Origin: Owenia fusiformis
Lineage: Eukaryota; Annelida; Polychaeta; Sabellida; Oweniidae
Assembly: GCA_903813345.2 (NCBI GenBank)
Contig: CAIIXF020000011.1
Coordinates: forward strand, 25,472,166-25,536,165
DNA: 64,000 nucleotides
Direction of reading: 5' to 3'
In this document: in pieces, positions 47,251 through 61,700 of the stretch
Numbering within the stretch: position 1 is the first letter of the stretch
Layout of the letters: every line of letters starts with the position of its first letter
Position numbers and translations under genes: made by a program
The notes under the pieces: generated by a model
Told to the model about the DNA's origin: nothing
Databases searched by the model: none
Seen by the model: only the letters and a program-made list of their open reading frames with translations

Positions 47251-47984
47251 AAAACTTTTAGCCACTTGGCAATCACCTCCATGAGGCCATTCAGATTTTA
47301 CATGGTTATTGCAAATGAAGAAAATCTTCATAATTGTTGAAAACAGACTATAAACCGGGAACATTTAGGCCTACAATTACTAAAAAAATGTTTTCAGTAT
47401 GCCATATTAATTTGCAACCACTGTATATTGTGTCCGAGGTTCAAGACTTACTTGGATCGCAAATTGGCGTGTCATACTAGGATAGGATCAAAACTGGTTC
47501 AATGTAAACATATCCGTCCAACAACGTTCGCTGCTGTCTCCTTGTATATCTATGCAGGTCATGATATTAAACAATTTTAAGGAGTTCCCAATTATTATAT
47601 GACACACGAGATTCCGAGTCTTGCTGCAAGTATGCGAAATTAATCAGCGTTCGTGTGTATTTTTAATAACGTTTTGTCATATATATCCATTTTATATTTT
47701 TAGAACATTTTGTTCCGCTTAATGTTTATTAAAGGGAATTAATAAATGAGGATTAGATAACAGCCGAAGGGCAGTTTTTGTTACTAGTATTTTCTTTTTT
47801 AATCTTGGAAGTCCATGGGCAAAACACCCACATTTGTACTCTTCGAGGTAAAAATGTTGCAATAAATGTTAAACAAAACAATTTGAATTGTATTTTTCTG
47901 AAAAACAATTGAATGTACAGTGAAACTAATTTTCCTTGTTCCATGTGAATCTTGAAAATTTGTCTTACTGTTCCTTGTTCCCAT
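47251..47984 (+). other. presumed 3' UTR and flank of the VWDE-like gene
   Basis: No further coding sequence is seen. Candidate polyadenylation signals AATAAA occur at about 47741 and 47865; one directly at the stop codon (47246) is too early. Both strands are AT-rich without recognisable elements. Confidence 0.45.
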
Positions 47985-48775
47985 TGACAGGTGTTCAATA
48001 CACGGAGGGTCCGTCAATGTGCCGTTAGCCAATGGAAAAACATTCGATTCTTTTGAAAAGCGCTTCTTGTTAACAGGTGTTCCATACACGGAGGGTCCGT
48101 CAATGTGCCGTTAGCCAATGGAAAAACATTCGATTCTTTTGAAAAGCGCTTCTTGTTAACAGGTGTTCCATACACGGAGGGTCCGTCAATGTGCCGTTAG
48201 CCAATGGAAAAACATTCGATTCTTTTGAAAAGCGCTTCTTGTTAACAGGTGTTCCATACAGAGAGGGTCCGTCAATGTGCTGTTAGCCAATGGAAATATA
48301 TTCGATTCTTTTGAAAAGCGTTCCTTGTTAACAGGTGCTCCATACAGAGAGGGTCCGTCAATGTGCTGTTAGCTAATGGTAAAACAAACGATTCTTTTGA
48401 AAAGCGTTCCTTGTTAACAGGTGTTCCATACAAAGAGAGTCCGTCAATGCGCTGTTAGCCAATGGAAAAATATTAGATTTTTTGAAAAGCGTTCCCTGTT
48501 AACAGGTGTCCCATACAGAGAGGGTCCGTCAATGTGCTGTTAGCCAATGGAAAAATATTAGATTCTTTTGAAAAGCGTTCCTTGTTAACAGGTGTCCCAT
48601 ACAGAGAGGGTCCGTCAATGTGCCGTTAGCCAATGGAAAAATATTCGATTCTTTTGAAAAGCGTTCCTTGTTAACAGGTGTTCCATACAAAGAGAGTCCG
48701 TCAATGTGCCGTTAGCCAATGGAAAAATATTAGATTCTTTTGAAAAGCGTTCCTTGTTAACACTGGTGTTCCTTG
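47985..48775 (+). repeat. 86-bp tandem repeat, about nine copies
   Basis: The unit runs TTAACAGGTGTTCCATACA, then GAGGGTCCGTCAATGTGC, GTTAGCCAATGG and TCTTTTGAAAAGCG. GTTAACAGG recurs at about 48070, 48156, 48242, 48328, 48414, 48499, 48585, 48671 and 48757. The first three units are nearly identical; later ones share other variants. Each unit contains a CCAAT box. It lies between the convergent 3' ends of the two genes. Confidence 0.9.
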
Positions 48776-50554
48776 CAGAGATGTGTTCCATCGGACAGAA
48801 TTTACTGTGATTGGATTGAATTCACAAAATCAATTTATAGACAATATTGATCAGATTTCTTTCCCTTGGCATCTAAGGTCTGTTATACTCTTCAAGCCTT
48901 CATTCTATGTTTTTTGAGATATAGATGGCAACTATTTGTGATGATTGATTTATACCTGCAGTGCTGTAACTGATGAACAGCAGGAATATGGTTCATATTG
49001 AGATTCAGAATGGATATAGTAGCATATAGGATGTGCCAAGTCATAAGACACCTGGTGTTCTTTCATTAAATTATATATTCTCTGCTTTGATATAAACAGT
49101 GAAACATGTAAAGTGGAGCACGTCTGTTAGTGGAACACTTTTTAGAGTCCAAGGACCTTTCAACTTAATGTTAAATGAACCTCTATAAGTGGAACACCTC
49201 CCAAGTGGAACACTATTTAGAGGTACCAAAGCTGTTTCACTTAAACAGGTTTATTGTACATGAACTACACAATGTCACTACACAGTACACACACTGTCAC
49301 TAACTTCTCACAAACAAAATCCATAGGTTTAATTTTATGTATGTTTTATTCTCTTAAGAGTTGCAGCTTACATTGATAAAACATATAACGTTTCAAAACT
49401 TCTCTTACGAACAGTTTTTTCTGGATACTGAACTTTTGAAACTATAATACTCCCTTGGAAGACAATAGATATGGTTTTCATGTTACATGAGCCTTTGATA
49501 ATATCAACAACAACTAGAAAAAAAAAAAAATGAGACTAGAATCTATTGTATCATGCATACCACGACTATCCCAAATTGTTTTTGACATTATCTATTGAGT
49601 ATATCCAATAGCTAGGATGTCTATAGAACCATTATAAAAATGACATCATTAATTAAATTTATTGGACAATCATGAATCTATTGATGTTCTCTAAAACATA
49701 TGTAATAATAAATAATGACAAGTACCAAAGTATTACTTAATAAGTTGAACCATTAACTCATATTATTAGCTCTAAATATTGGATAACACGCATTTGCACC
49801 TGATTGATTTAAGTTTTCCTGTCATACATTTTTGACTGCTGTAAAGTATGGCACAGTACATGTAAGTTGTGATACAGTTTAGTATATCATTGCTCCTACA
49901 TAGTTTCAATCAAACTGAGTGTATTTTATACACAGACATTCTAACAACCCATGAATAACATGCACTGGGACTTTAACCTGGACTATCAAAGATTTCACCA
50001 AAATAAATACTGGTATATAATTATGTAGTAAAAACAGGGCTGTAATACAGTGTCATTTACTCGCTTATGTACATTTCCTGTATATATAAACACTATGTAC
50101 AGACATGTAGGTACCTCAAAGTATATTGTGCACACAATTTTATCAATATCTCAAACATGCTGGCCAAGTTTAAGTAGAAAAATAGTGCAACATTTATGAA
50201 AGGGAGGAAGCAAATATTTGTGTGGCAAAAACCTGTTGCCAACAATTTGCCACGTAGAAGTTGAAAGTTTGGTTATTGTGCTCAAATTCTGATTGAACCT
50301 TAAAAATGAAAAAAACACATTAATTCAATTCTTAAATTTAATGTTTCCATATGAATATATATGTTGATATGAATATTTTGAAGATATTTAGAATAGACAA
50401 GGCATTACAAGGAATGACACTGGACAAAAGATTCTCAAATTGGCACGTTTTTCAAAAAAAAGGTTGAATCCATAATTTATATTTTATGAGGGGCACAAGC
50501 ATGATCAGAGCAATTTAAAAGCACATATATACCAGGAAGCACCTAACAGCTTTA
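48776..50554. other. region 3' of the Mondo gene, no gene seen
   Basis: This should contain the 3' UTR of the minus-strand gene. Minus-strand AATAAA signals (TTTATT on the plus strand) occur at about 49248, 49346 and 49656, and none can be preferred. Near 49115-49245 GTGGAACAC recurs, a probable dispersed-repeat fragment. Nothing else is recognised. Confidence 0.4.
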
Positions 50555-53500
50555 TCATGACTTAAACTGTCCAATTGGAGTAGTTTCATCTATGGCAGCG
50601 TTAATGGCTTCATCTTTGAGCTTTTCCGGATTGGACATGACTGAGGTGTGCTTACTTAGATTTCGTACTGCGCTAAGTATAACTGCAAATAAAGAACAAA
50701 CATAAATATAACAAATATAACCTTATTCTTGGTCTATTTTTTATGTTTGGCATACCTTTTGTAACAACTGTTATAGTTGAACTAAACCTAAATCAAATAT
50801 AAGTCTGTTCTAGGTCACCATCACCACAATAGTATAGTTTCCATATAGCTTTTGAAATCTCGCTAAATCTCGTTTTTCGTGAGATTTTAAGAGACTTGCA
50901 TATTAGACCTCTAATGACTTACATTACCTTCTTTTAAATGGCATATTTGAATTCAGTGAAATGTTTTCTCCTTTAATAGCTTTGCTTTACACAGTTATGT
51001 AATTTGAATAATTTTCTATAACAATTTAAAAAAACTTGGGCCAAATGTCCATAGATGCAATGCTAAAATTCTTTAAATCTGTGGATTATTTGTATGTCAA
51101 TCAACATTTGCATGTTTAATCACATCATGTACATAAACAGGGTCATCATGTGGTATATCATTCAAGTTTTATACAGATTCAACAAACACACTTTGATAAA
51201 TCATGAAATTAAGCCACTTTTCCAAGATTTTAGCATGTAAATGAATGGAGCTCTAGTTAAAAGCTGAATAAAAGATGGCAGCACGAGATTTCATTGATTT
51301 TTCTGCTATTTAGAAACTATCCTATTAAAAAAAAAACATTCATAGTTAGCACACAAAATTAATTTTTTCAAATGGTTGAAGACTAATATAGATGGCGGGT
51401 GACTACTGAGTCAGTTATTTGGAATGTCCTTTTGTATTGGATAACATGCAAATTTTTCTTCAAATAGCTCTTTTCAAACTAAGAACAATTCAATAATGCA
51501 TATATAATTCCATAGGAAAGACAATACTGAACTACCACTACATTTCTTTTCTAATTCCTAAAATTTTGAAAACTTTTCTCCAAAATTAGGAAACATGAAT
51601 CCATGAAGTACTGGATAAACAGTACCTCAATTAAAATATTCAAGAAGTTCAATAATGGGACCTTTTCACTGGATTTGCACATGTCTGTGGTTTTTCAATA
51701 ACATGTGTTTTTGACAAGATATCTCTTTAGTAAAGTTAAAATTAACAAGATATAAAGGTAATCAATAAGATAAAAACATAAGGGTTGGGATAACCTCTGT
51801 GTTAGTTTCTTTTTATCAAATCTATTCATAAGAAATTAACTCATTTTATGCTGTTGTACTGTCCATGCTCTTACAGAAATATAAGTGAAATAGCGAAAAA
51901 GTGTTGTTACTTAAATACTTACTTGGCCTAAGTGAAATAAGGGAACAATGCTGTTGGAGCCAGGTTAGTGTGCTACTGCAGAATTCCTCCATGCTTGTAG
52001 TAACCACATTCTGATTATATGTTTCAAACATTGGCCGTGCTATGATACCAAACTGGACACAGTTAAGAAAAGTATTTGACAAAATTGTGACAGTATTTTA
52101 CTTCATGTTAAGGTCATCGTTATAGTGTACATGATACAACTAGAAGCACTCCAATGAGTAGAAAATCCCCCCTAAACAAAACATATTTTACCAAGTCACT
52201 CCATATTTTGAATTTTTCATGATATGAATAACCAGGCAGAACAAAAGGAAAAAAAGATGGTCTGTCTAGTGTCTTGTCCTACCCTACTTATGTAGCATTA
52301 TGGTAATAAACATTTGGATTGTTCAAGGTTAATCAAAAAGCTTTAACTATAGGGCTACCGGTAATTGTATTTCAAAGCACTATTTGCCTTAGAGGTGTTA
52401 ATTTCAAACAGGTCTCACTAAAAATCTGACGAATGGTCATTTTATTCTAATTTATTACAAAAATCTAGATCAAGTTCAACTCAATGGCAATACAAGTATT
52501 GTAATAAATAATAAAAAACCCTTATGAAGATTGCGTGGGATGGATATTCTCTTAAATCTATGTTAAATCGATGAATTGAAGTGCAGAAAAATGTGGTTTT
52601 TGAGACATTTATTGTTGCCTACTCAGTTGTCGCCATAAAACTAACTGCATTACACTAATACATTCATTTCAATTTACTATGAATTTTGAACTTTAGAACT
52701 TTAGAATATCTTGATGTAGGCCAATCAATCAGGTACTTGACTTACATTTGACTTATGTATAAAATATTCTATTAGACACTAAACTTTTGAAAATAAATTG
52801 TATTATAATTACAGGTTATAATAAATGCATACATGATCGTCTTTTTTATTTTGTGTTCTCTCAAACATTGATGTGTAATTGTAAATTCTCTGAATTTTAA
52901 CCTCTTGAATCCCAGGCTCTAAATTCAGTTGAACCAGAGAATTTTTCATTTTTGAAAGCTTTTAACATTTAACTACATACTTGTACAACAGGTTATGCTC
53001 GTCTTATTAAAATTAGATGGCAGAGTTCATTTCTACACATTTTAAAACAATTTTTTTGTTAATTGGATGAAAATTTTTCAAATAAGAGCAATTTTAGACA
53101 GATTATCTCGTCACTCTGGGTTTCAAGTCATTTCTGAGGTGACAAGAAATCTCGTCACTCTGGGTAGTCAAGAGGTTAAAATGGGAAATCTTCACTTCAT
53201 CTACTACATCTACATATTATTTATGGTCAATAAATTAGTAGGTTTCAATTTCAAACTTTTACATAAAAACTGCAGACTTTTGACATAAGTGAACAAAAAC
53301 CCCGAATAATGCAGAAAATTGTAGCAAACCATGAGATCTGAACAGAAGGTGTGGTGCTTGGTTTAAAAAAATTAATTCAATTGCTATTAGGTCAATACCC
53401 GGGGGCGGATCTGGGATCCAACAAGGGGGGGGCCCAAATTTCAGATCAGAGAAAAAACTTCCGCGCAATTTGGGCCAAAAAGTGGGCCAAAATTTTGAAA

Positions 53501-55725
53501 TTTGGAGGCCCATTTTCTTCAAAATTAGGCCTGAAATAAAAAAATAAGGCCTTTTTTTGGGCCCATTTTTTTTTTCTGGGCCCACCCCAGATCCGCCAGT
53601 AATACTCCCATATACATTGTATTAGCTATATGGTGACATGTCCCTCAAGTGGGTCACTTTTTTAACAAAAAATCCCTAGATGTGGGTCCTATTTTGAAGA
53701 AAAACCCTAGATTCCCATTTTGACTAAAAAAATCTTTGTCTTCTTTTTAAAAATCCTAAAATCGGTATTATTCTTGAAAATTGTCAGAAGTGGGTCTTGT
53801 TTTTGAAAAATTACCTAGGAGTTGGTCTATTTTTGAAAGAAAACCCCTAGATGTGGGTTCATTTAGATAAAAAAAAATTCCCTAGATGTGGGAGGATATT
53901 TTGAATCTCAGCGGCTCCCCTTTGTACAAAAAGTTGACCAGTATGGTTAATGATACGAGATAAGGGAGACTAGGAAAATGGCAGGGGGAGACTAGGAGAA
54001 TGGCAGGGGGAGACTAGGAGAATGGCAGGGGGAGACTAGGAGAATGGCAGGGGGGACTTCTCCTTTGGGAGACAATGGGATATATTTCATGTGATCACTT
54101 TACCTGGCCTTAACACCCAAACAAACCAGAAAAGGCTAGGCATTTTATTTTTTTTGAATGAGTGTACACATATACATTAGTACATGTAATCTACTAATCC
54201 TACCAGGGGCCACCAGGGCTGGTGCTTTGAATATTGGTTATTAGCATACAATGCAAAAATTTAAATTTAGATCAAATTTGTAAACTTTTGACACCAACTA
54301 AGACATAAACTTTAGCATAGAGAGAATTGTAGCAAGTTGTAGCAAACTTACAGGTTTGGCAAACATAACTTATAATGTCAATCTGACATTACTGCAACAA
54401 GCATTGTAGCAAATTGAGGCAAACATTTAGGTTATGACAAACTTAACTTAAGGTCAATGCGACATACCTGGTGGTTAAGAGGAGGGCACTTCCCATGGTT
54501 CATAGCTGTTACTGTCTTATGAGGTGTGAAATACAGGGTGAGCCAAAAAAGTAACCCAAACAAATCTTATTAACTCAGTAATCTTGAATGGGTTTGAAGT
54601 CATTGTTCAATATTCTTTGATTCAACCGGCCCCAATTCAGCCAAGTTTAATTGGTTTTTCAATTTCAATTCAATTTATTTATTTCATAATTCTTATATAA
54701 TATACACTATAAAAAACAAGCCGCTGGACATACTAGTGGGTGTATGTGGATTTGGTCTACTGCTAATGGTCACGATTTCATCATCATTTTACAAAACATG
54801 CTCAAAATGCCAGTCTTGTCATTGTAGGCAAACTTGAACTCATCTGGTAACGTTTTCTGACAACACGCTTACAGATATCTGTGTGTTATGGCTCTAATTT
54901 CCATTCTAATCTCTTGTTTCAACTCTCTGATGCTTCTAGGATTGTTAATATACATATTATCTTTGATATAGCCCCGAAGATAAAACTCAGGGATTCATAT
55001 TGGGTGATCTTTGTATGTTTTGCCATTTGGAGCATATTTTGTAAAATCGTCATAAAATCGTAACAATTGAAAATAGACCAATGAAACTAGAGAGATCGAA
55101 AGAACATTGGACAAAGCTGCGTTCAAAATATGACTAAAAACCTATACTGGATGACTGAGTTAAATTTTGTTTGGGTTACCTTTTTTGACCTACCGTGTAT
55201 AATGTTATATTAATATACCAGGTGAATCTGATCCAAAGTGTCTCAATTAATGACATTGTCCTTACAACATTAAATGGTTTTGTGATCAATATGTATGCAA
55301 AAGTACCAAAGAGAATTGTTACAGAACACAGCAAAAAAAAGAAAACATCTAAGAGTACACCAGTCAGATGGAAAACAAACCCCAACTATCCCAAACAATC
55401 ATCTAACATGAAAAGGAACAATGGCTAACACCCCCTCCCCACCATTCAAGTACCGATAATACAATCCAAGATCACAACACCAAGGGATGTTTCATTCATA
55501 CTGATGTCATCACAATACACGTTAAAGAAAAAACTTTAAATTGATAACCACAATTAAAAGGATACAATCCAAAATTTCCAATTTTGAAAAGTTCGAGCTC
55601 TGACGTAATCATCAAACATTTTCTCAAGGGTAACAGCTTCCTTTTTCGATGTTAACGTGTCCTCTTTCATTGGTTCCGGCTCCTGGTTGTCTAAGCCCAC
55701 ATCAGGTAATTGTTCTTGGAAAGTG
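50555..55725 (-). CDS. Mondo: Mondo exons 6-8: DCD (dimerisation and cytoplasmic localisation) domain
   Basis: Exons 55725-55566, 52052-51923 and 50682-50555. The first ends EKMFDDYVRARTFQNWKFWI at a GTATCC donor. The next begins FGIIARPMFETY and contains SMEEFCSSTLTWLQQHCSL followed by ISLRP. The last reads IILSAVRNLSKHTSV to a QFKS stop (TGA at 50555-50557). Mondo proteins carry FSIIIKPLFESF, then a WLDQHCSL.ALRP block and VLSTLRQLS at the same places, so the order and spacing are diagnostic. Remaining sequence between these exons is intron with the repeats listed. Confidence 0.9.
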
Positions 55726-58700
55726 CTAAAAATACATCAGCATATCTAAGTCAAATGCATAACAAATATATAGATGATCCACATACAAAAATAAATCAAG
55801 ATATGTGAAGCTTTTTCGACTAACATTTCTGCTGAAAGTTACTCACACATTCTGAAATCTATTTTTGGCTATGGTCTGTAAATATTCCCTTATTGAATAC
55901 ACAACCTTCTAGCATCAATTTTGAGTTCAGATTTTTTCAGAAAATTGCAATTTGATATTGAGAAAATAATGAAGATGTAATTTTCTATGTAAAACGCATG
56001 ACATTTGCTAAAACAGTTGTTAATGTGCACGCAAAGCAACACTTCACACCCTAAGTGATAACGATGACAGTGGTGCATCAACAAGGGAAAAGAGTTCTCT
56101 ACATAAATACAAGACACATGGTTACACACACGGTATAGCGCCGCATCATAAAACTACATACCAAAAATATTTCTCCAACCTGAAATAGAAACTAAAACAG
56201 TTAGTGAGCGGTCGCTTAAGTGTGTGTAACTATGTGACTTAAGCCAGAAACACTTCAGGGGACTCGAGCCAATGCCATAGATAAAAAGCTAAGAGTTCCC
56301 ATATGTCTGACTGGCTTGATTAAAATGAAAATCAAGCGAAGGTGAAATACCACCTTACACCTGATATAGACCTGCAAACAAAAAGACAGTTAGAACGCAT
56401 AGTACAAGGTTAAAGAAGCTCTATAATTAGGAACCATGAATTAATCAATCTTAAGAATTTTTGTTTTTACTTTACCTTACATCATGGTTCAATTCCTGAA
56501 TCTCTAGCTTGAGGGAGGCGGCCTCCTTTTGGAGATCCAAGTTTTCAGTTTTCAGTTGCCGTGCATATTTAGCGGCTGCAAACGGTCATACATATTAGCA
56601 AAACAGGCCCCGGCTTACCACCCAGCTCATATTCCAACCATCATACATCTTTTTTTAATGTGTCAAATGCTCACCAATCATTGTGGAAGAACATATATAA
56701 AATGATCTTATATCTAGGTGAAATATCGCATTTCATATTTGAGGTTTGTATGTAAGAGCTGCGTGGCAAAATTTGCTAATTTTTCCAATTTTCAATTTCT
56801 ATGAACATAATCAATATCAATACAGTAACATATTAAACCCAATAAACATTCAGAATCAGAAATAAGTAAATACACTACTAATCCTGTATGACGCATAAAT
56901 ACAAGATGTTGTTTTGATCAATAGCATACATCTGTCAAATGATATATGAATGATTCTACCTTAGAACAAAATGAGAAAACCTTGATCACCATCATCAAAG
57001 CTTTAACTGCTGAATAAATGTTTACAACTATAATGCTGAAGATGCTGATAAGGCTAATGTTAATATGAACAACTTTTGAACTTTTTGACTCTAGGCTTTG
57101 AAGTTATCCTGGAGAGTGATACTTACTTTTCAGCAACATGGTAGACTTGCTGTCTTTGCCGCTCTCATTCTGTATACTTGGAACAAGCTGAGTTAGTTCG
57201 TCGAATCCATTCTAAGGAAACATATTTTCAAACATTTAATTAGAGTTGATTTAGAGTGCGTGGCATTTCAGTAAAGTGGCAGAGTACAGTATTTCCTAAT
57301 TTAAACATGTACAGTATTAAAATTCAGTGTGACACAAATTATATGTTTTTTGAAAATACTGATTCTATCACAGGTTAAGCAGATAGTCTAATTAACATTC
57401 ACTGGCCTTAAAAGAAATATTCAATGATAGCTCTAAGGAATATTTTAGAGTACAATAATGGCAGTTGCCAAGTAAGATTAATGACATTTCCTTCAGAAAT
57501 ATCTGTGTTGAAATGCTTTGCCTGGAAATACGTAAAATGATGCAAGGGCAGGAACGTGTTTGCCCCACCACTGATCCTATACAAACTTTTCATCCCCAAA
57601 GCCTAGTAAATAGTTGAAGAGACAAGATTTTAAGACGGAAAATCCAAAATCTTAACCCACCTTTACCCGTTATGCCCAAAAACTAACAATTTGCAAAATT
57701 TCATACCAAAAACAAAATCTGAAAATCTCAAATGAATCCCTTAAACTGTTTGCACCTAACAAACTGATTACAATCTAGCACAAAATGGTGCAAGAACAAG
57801 TAAACATGAGTAGATTTGCTACAGTAATCTTTTATGAAATAATGACATATTTATTTGTTATTTTCCTTTTACTTTTAGGAGCAGGGTATTTATGTTAACT
57901 TTTCAAGGTGACTTTATAACACAATGTCACAACAAAGTAATTGTGAAAATTCTATATTATAAGTTTGCTTTTTCAAAACAAAAACAAACTTTATTATCAA
58001 CTTGAGAATATAAGATAAATTGAAAAAACATAATTAGGATTTTATGTAAAATAACAACATTAGGACAAATTCACTTGTCTAACAGAAAATATATGTGCCC
58101 AGTGTCAAACACTAAAATTGTGCCAGCTGATTTTTCCTTTAAATAAAAAAGATTGCCAATGTTATAACATTTCTTAAAGAATAACGCTTAACTAATACTG
58201 TATTGTAAAATGTATGTTTACCATGTAACTGTATTGTAATTGTTTTTTGAAATTGCTTTAACATGCTTATTCTTTGAAATAAAAAAATTATATATATAAA
58301 AAAGAATTGTGCCAGCTTTGTAAATTTGCCAGCAATATTGAGACTGCCTAAAGCAAGGACTTCACTCTTTGTGTTCAGGGTGGGTTCATAAGAGAGCATA
58401 TTGTAGGAAGGCCAAGTTCAAGTAAAGTGGCAATGAAAAAATATAAATTACAAGTAAGAGGTAAATGCAAACAATCTGTAAAATATAATTTATAGGTTGG
58501 TTCTAATTCATGGCCTGAACACAATGTACTATTATTTCAATTCAATAAATCATACTGACAAAATACATAAAGATTTAGGCCTATAGTATTTTTCAATACA
58601 ACATCCTTTATAAAGTTCCGGAATCTAAAAATGTGTGTAAACCATATACTTGTATACACCACAACTTTATACTAAGTAAACATGGCTCAATCTAAAAAAG

Positions 58701-61700
58701 TATTTGATCAATCACTGAACTGATGAATAAACTTCTTGAAAGAACTTTTGGGTAGTTCATTTTTCTACTGTACAGTTGAACCTTTTTATCCCCATGGACT
58801 AAATGACATCAAATAAATAGCATTAACATGCAAAATACTCACTAAAACATAAATAAACATTAGTTATATATCATTACTTACCTTAATTTTGCCTCTTCGC
58901 CTTAGCTCAGCATTAATATGAGATTCGCGTTTATGTCTTGGGATCTTGCTATTTGTGGATGCTGCAGGGCCATTGTTGGGTGAAGCAAGACCATTGTTGG
59001 GTGAAGCAAGACCATTGTTAGGTGAAGCCAGGCCATTGTTGGGTGAACGCAATCCATTGTTGGGTGCAGCAAATCCTGTCGATGTATTGGCAGACTGAAC
59101 AGATGCTCCAGAAATTAATAATGTAGAAGCTGTTGATGATGACACTGGAGATTTGGGAGATTTGGGAGACTTTGGGGAGGGAACGTAAGAACTACTTGGC
59201 GAAGCTGTTGCACTAGTTGTACGTGACCTTGGTCTGGAGCTAGGTCTGGAGCTAGATCTAGAGCCATGTTGTGACTTCGGTTTATTTTGAGTTTCAGTCT
59301 CAATCGACCAACTCACTGTATTGTTCTTGCCATCGTTCACAGCAAATGAACTTCTTGGAGATGATGAGGTATCAATGCTGTAATTAAACTGAGACACTGG
59401 CTGTGGGACAACTGGCCATTTTGGTGGGCTGCTACTATATGGTGTTACAGGCTCACTGTTATATGGCGTATGGGGTTTCGACCCATATGGAGTGGACGGT
59501 TTAGAGCTAGGCTTTGAGCCATAGGGTGTGGTATATTTTGAGCTGTGCTTAGAACTGTAAGGGGTGTTTCTAGGTGTACTCGGAGTCGGGGAGGACGTGC
59601 GTGAATTGGAACGTGATGTCTGATGAGGGGACCTGTCACGTTTGACCTGTTCTAAAGATTCTGTTAGCTCATGGAGATCCTGGAAATAAACCAAAATCTA
59701 TTTCTTCTCCCTGTAAGGCCCATACAAAGTTACAATTTTCTTTATTTCAGTCGTATTGATATATTCAATTAATTTTATATATACTTTTTTAATTCATCAA
59801 TACTTTTCATTTACATATAATTTACATCAGATTGACATACTCCCGGATAAAGCCTTCTTTACAATAAAATTAAAAGAGGCAGCTGATGCTTAAGCATTAA
59901 ACATTCAAAAGAAAATGAAGAAATTAATTAATAAGAAGAAAAAGAAACAACGAGAAAGAAAATAATTAATACTTTGTTCCAAAATGGAAAACTTGAGATT
60001 TTTGGCGAAAAATTCCTGCCATTTTTAAGCTGTGGCCATCTTTTTTTGTGTAAAAAATTCACTAATAAACATCTTTTCAGCAATTATGAAGAAACTTTGT
60101 CTACTAGATATATAGTATTCAAGTTGTCTTTCAAACAACAGACCTCAGTGGCATAGCGTGGCATAGCGTAGCGTATTTTGTAAGTGTACGCCACTAGTGA
60201 GTGAAGGGAACAAGCTTTGACGGGGGTTCTCCCCCAAGAAAATTAAAAAATGAGATTGCTTTTGAAGCATTCTTGGGCATTTAAAATACAAAATTCCAAC
60301 TAATATGGACTAACAAAATGAAAGTTATTGGCCATTTTTCCAGAACTTCCAGTATTCTTAAAGTGTGAGGCAATTCAATGTTAAAAATTAACTTTTCTCT
60401 AAATTTGGAGAGTATGCAGGCCTGTCAACTGTCCTGCAATTTGCGTATTTGTCACGCATTTGCTGAAGAATTTGAAGTCACGCCAGTTATTCTTGCGTGA
60501 CAGAAAATGTCACGCAAATACGCATTTTACCTGGTAATTGTCAAGCAAAAATATTTCTGTAGAAATTTTTTTAAAAAAGATCATCTACACAGCAAAAATA
60601 CGAACGCCGGAAAAAAACGTACGCATATCGTTCGGACTTTTCACGCGAATTACGTATATGTCACGCATTCCGTTCGAAATTTTTCGTATATTGATACAAT
60701 GAAAATATGTTCAGTTAAGAAAATATTTTCTGTCCAACAGAGATTTTTGTGATTTTATAATATGGGGTCTATGGGAATCTATGGGGGTTTGAAATGACAT
60801 CACTTCTCAAAAGGAATTCTAAACAAACTGCATATAGCAACAGTGGAATAAACAATTTCTGATCGCTCAAGGATAATCCCTTGCAAAATCCTGAGTATTA
60901 ATTTATTTCTACGGTTGGTTACGAATTACTTAATATTTATCTTACGAATGAATTCTTCTTAAATTAGACGTTAACATCTCATGAAGTATGGTGAATTCTA
61001 ATCGTTAGGAAATCTAATCTAAATAGATTACAAAGCGTCCAAGGTAAGTAAAGCGATGAAAAACTGGCTCAACAGTGCTAAATAGCCTAAAGGAGAGTTG
61101 GAGGTCTTGAATTCTTGTTTTGATATCTATCTCGTTTCGAAGAATGTATTAGACGTCTGTGGTTGATAAATAATAAGGTGAACCTGATTTTATAAACGTG
61201 TTTTTTTAGTTTTGTCGCGATTAATTGAATCGTCAAAAGTGATTTTGGCGATGCATTGATGTCTGAAACAAAACATCAATGTTATTACAAAAAAGAAATC
61301 TGCTAAAATCACCTTTTCCTATCTCGTTTTCATACAAATGCCGTACCTTTTTCATTCTTTATTTCATCTTCTAATATTCTCTGATATGCTTTCACTATAA
61401 AAACATTTAAGCTTATTGAAATAAAGCAATAATCTCCATTTTTACATTTGGTTACGCACGTGACCAACTGGAAGTTAGATACTAGTCTATTATTAAGCCT
61501 ATTTGTTGCATTTAGAATTTTATTTATTTGATGGTGGTAAATTTGGTTCGACTTTTCCTGATGTACATGTAGTATTCAGTCTTTAGGTAAGTGTTCAAAT
61601 ATTCTTCTACAAAAATAGCATTATTGTTTTCTCTTGATCATTTATATGTTTATGGACTACATTACATCTTCACATGGAAATAGGCTTTTCTATGAAGCCC

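Noticed and set aside
53259-53585. 108-codon minus-strand frame at 53.3-53.6 kb
   Set aside because: It is produced by the short transposon at 53398-53600 with GGGCC and A-rich tracts; no protein family is recognised.
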